Shown: piece after piece, positions 6,428 to 7,814 of the stretch
How positions within the stretch are numbered: the first letter of the stretch is position 1
Layout: each line of letters starts with the position of its first letter
Source of the DNA: an uncultured Clostridia bacterium
Lineage (GTDB): Bacteria > Bacillota > Clostridia > Oscillospirales > CAG-272
DNA length: 7,814 bases
NCBI GenBank assembly: GCA_904501715.1
Contig: CAJGCD010000069.1
Location: 1 to 7,814 of the forward strand
Direction: 5' to 3'
Notes under the pieces: generated by a model
What the model was told of the DNA's origin: nothing
What the model saw: the letters and a program-made list of their open reading frames with translations, nothing else
Database searches by the model: none
Program-made: the position numbers and the translations under genes

Positions 6428-7814
6428 ATGGACAACAAAAACGGAGGTGTAAGGGAGCATCTCGGCAGCCGTCTGGGCTTTATACTTCTTAGCGCGGGAT
6501 GTGCTATCGGTATTGGAAACGTATGGAAGTTCCCCTACATGGCAGGTATGTACGGCGGAGGTATCTTCGTTCTCTTCTACATCATCTTTTTGGCTATAAT
6601 GGGTATTCCCGTTATGACTATGGAATTTGCTTTGGGACGGGCTTCGCAAAAGAGCCCCGCAAGGCTTTATCAGGAGCTTGAGCCCAAGGGCTCTAAATGG
6701 CATATCCACGGGTATGCTTCGGTGATTGGTAACTACATCCTTATGATGTTCTATACGGTAGTATCGGGCTGGATGCTCATATACTTCGTCAAGGCTGTAA
6801 GCGGAGAATTTATAAGCCAGAGTGCGGCGACGATAAAGGCTATAAACACCGACATGATGGGTGACCCTGTTTTGCTTACCGTAGCCATGGCGGTAGTCGT
6901 GGTAGTAGGCTTTGTTGTCTGCTCCTTCAGTCTGCAGAAGGGACTTGAAAAGGTTACAAAAATAATGATGATAGCCCTCCTGCTTATTATGGTAGGTCTT
7001 GCCGTTTACGGCTTCTTTACCCCCGGCGCCGCAGAAGGTCTTGCTTTTTATCTCATTCCCTCTGTGGATAAAATATATGAGGTAGGAAACGGAAATCTCT
7101 GGAGAGGTCTTGGCGAGGTTATAGTGGGTGCTATGACGCAGGCATTCTTTACGCTTAGCCTTGGTATAGGCTCTATGGCTATTTTCGGAAGCTATCTCAA
7201 GAAGGACAGAGCTCTTATGGGAGAGGCTGTAAACGTAGCCGTGCTTGATACCTTCGTGGCTATTACCTCGGGACTTATCATTTTCCCCGCTTGCTTCTCC
7301 TACGGTGTTGAAGCAGGGGGCGGACCTCCTCTTATATTCGAGACCCTTCCTCTTATCTTCGGTCAGATGGGTCCTGTTCTCGGCAGAGTAATAGGCGGAT
7401 TTTTCTTCCTGTTCCTCTCCTTTGCGGCACTCTCTACCATATTTGCGGTATTTGAGAATATTATCGCCTGCACCCGTGACATCTTCGGTTGGTCGAGAAA
7501 AAAGGCGTGCCTTATCAACGGAATTTTGATGTTCGTTCTTTCCATGCCCTGTGTGCTCGGATTCAGTCTCCTTTCGGGCTTTACTCCCTTCGGCGCGGGA
7601 AGCAGCATAATGGACCTTGAGGACTTTATCGTAAGTAACGTACTGCTTCCTCTCGGCTCGCTTGTATTCGTATTGTTCTGCACCAGCAGATACGGCTGGG
7701 GCTGGAAGAAGTTTACCGCCGAGGCTAACGAGGGAAGAGGACTTAAGGTGCCGAGCTGGATTCGCTTCTATGCTTCCTATATTTTGCCGATCATCATTTT
7801 CGTATTCTTTATTA
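6428..7814 (+). CDS. Neurotransmitter:sodium symporter (NSS/SNF) family transporter, cut by window edge
   Basis: Integral membrane protein expected to import a small organic solute, probably an amino acid, driven by sodium. I translated 462 residues by hand, nearly full length for bacterial members (about 440-500). The hallmark TM1 motif SAGCAIGIGNVWKFPY (22-37) includes the unwound sodium/substrate segment. Others are FYTVVSGWML in TM3 (108-117), TQAFFTLSLGIGSM in TM6 (237-250), FPACFSYGVEAGGGPPLIF around 286-304, and FAALSTIFAVFE in TM8 (332-343), where LeuT has sodium-binding hydroxyls. I count about ten hydrophobic segments plus one starting at the edge. AAAGGA (6414-6419) sits eight bases before the ATG at 6428. 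An ATG at 6423 is in another frame and is too close to that site. It follows tmk by 17 bases, probably in the same operon. The substrate cannot be read from sequence. Confidence 0.93.
   Translation, partial: MDNKNGGVREHLGSRLGFILLSAGCAIGIGNVWKFPYMAGMYGGGIFVLFYIIFLAIMGIPVMTMEFALGRASQKSPARLYQELEPKGSKWHIHGYASVIGNYILMMFYTVVSGWMLIYFVKAVSGEFISQSAATIKAINTDMMGDPVLLTVAMAVVVVVGFVVCSFSLQKGLEKVTKIMMIALLLIMVGLAVYGFFTPGAAEGLAFYLIPSVDKIYEVGNGNLWRGLGEVIVGAMTQAFFTLSLGIGSMAIFGSYLKKDRALMGEAVNVAVLDTFVAITSGLIIFPACFSYGVEAGGGPPLIFETLPLIFGQMGPVLGRVIGGFFFLFLSFAALSTIFAVFENIIACTRDIFGWSRKKACLINGILMFVLSMPCVLGFSLLSGFTPFGAGSSIMDLEDFIVSNVLLPLGSLVFVLFCTSRYGWGWKKFTAEANEGRGLKVPSWIRFYASYILPIIIFVFFI

Overview
The window looks like chromosomal DNA of a Clostridia-type Bacillota, plausibly a gut member. 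The protein families are typical of that group: an NSdF-free clostridial-style MurD, a divergent type IIA topoisomerase B subunit and a bacterial neurotransmitter:sodium symporter (NSS). Purine-rich ribosome binding sites and sigma-A-like promoters occur at gene starts, and there are paired stem-loop repeats of a kind I associate with gut Clostridia assemblies. The organism assignment is inference. Base composition is roughly balanced in genes and AT-rich between the two divergent gene sets.

The left half (1-3362) is read on the minus strand. In transcription order it holds murD (peptidoglycan precursor ligase), a two-domain lipoprotein of unknown function with its own strong extended -10 promoter, and a cysteine desulfurase that starts 11 bases after the lipoprotein stop and runs off the left edge. 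The lipoprotein and the desulfurase probably share a transcript.

The centre (3363-3781) is a 419-base divergent intergenic region. It has a near-consensus minus-strand promoter for murD, an extended -10 plus-strand promoter for the topoisomerase gene, and an inverted pair of two-hairpin repeat elements about 187 bases long overall. If the upstream murD promoter is used, the whole repeat pair is transcribed as murD 5' leader RNA. A 16-codon reading frame then starts at the repeat edge and overlaps the murD start.

The right half (3782-7814) is a plus-strand set: a topoisomerase IV/gyrase B subunit, thymidylate kinase one base after its stop, and an NSS-family sodium-coupled transporter 17 bases further on, cut by the right edge. 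The tight spacing suggests one operon. No topoisomerase A subunit gene follows the B subunit in this window.

I see no CRISPR array, tRNA, rRNA, prophage gene or transposase gene. The genes are mostly housekeeping. The least explained structure is the composite repeat in the murD leader.
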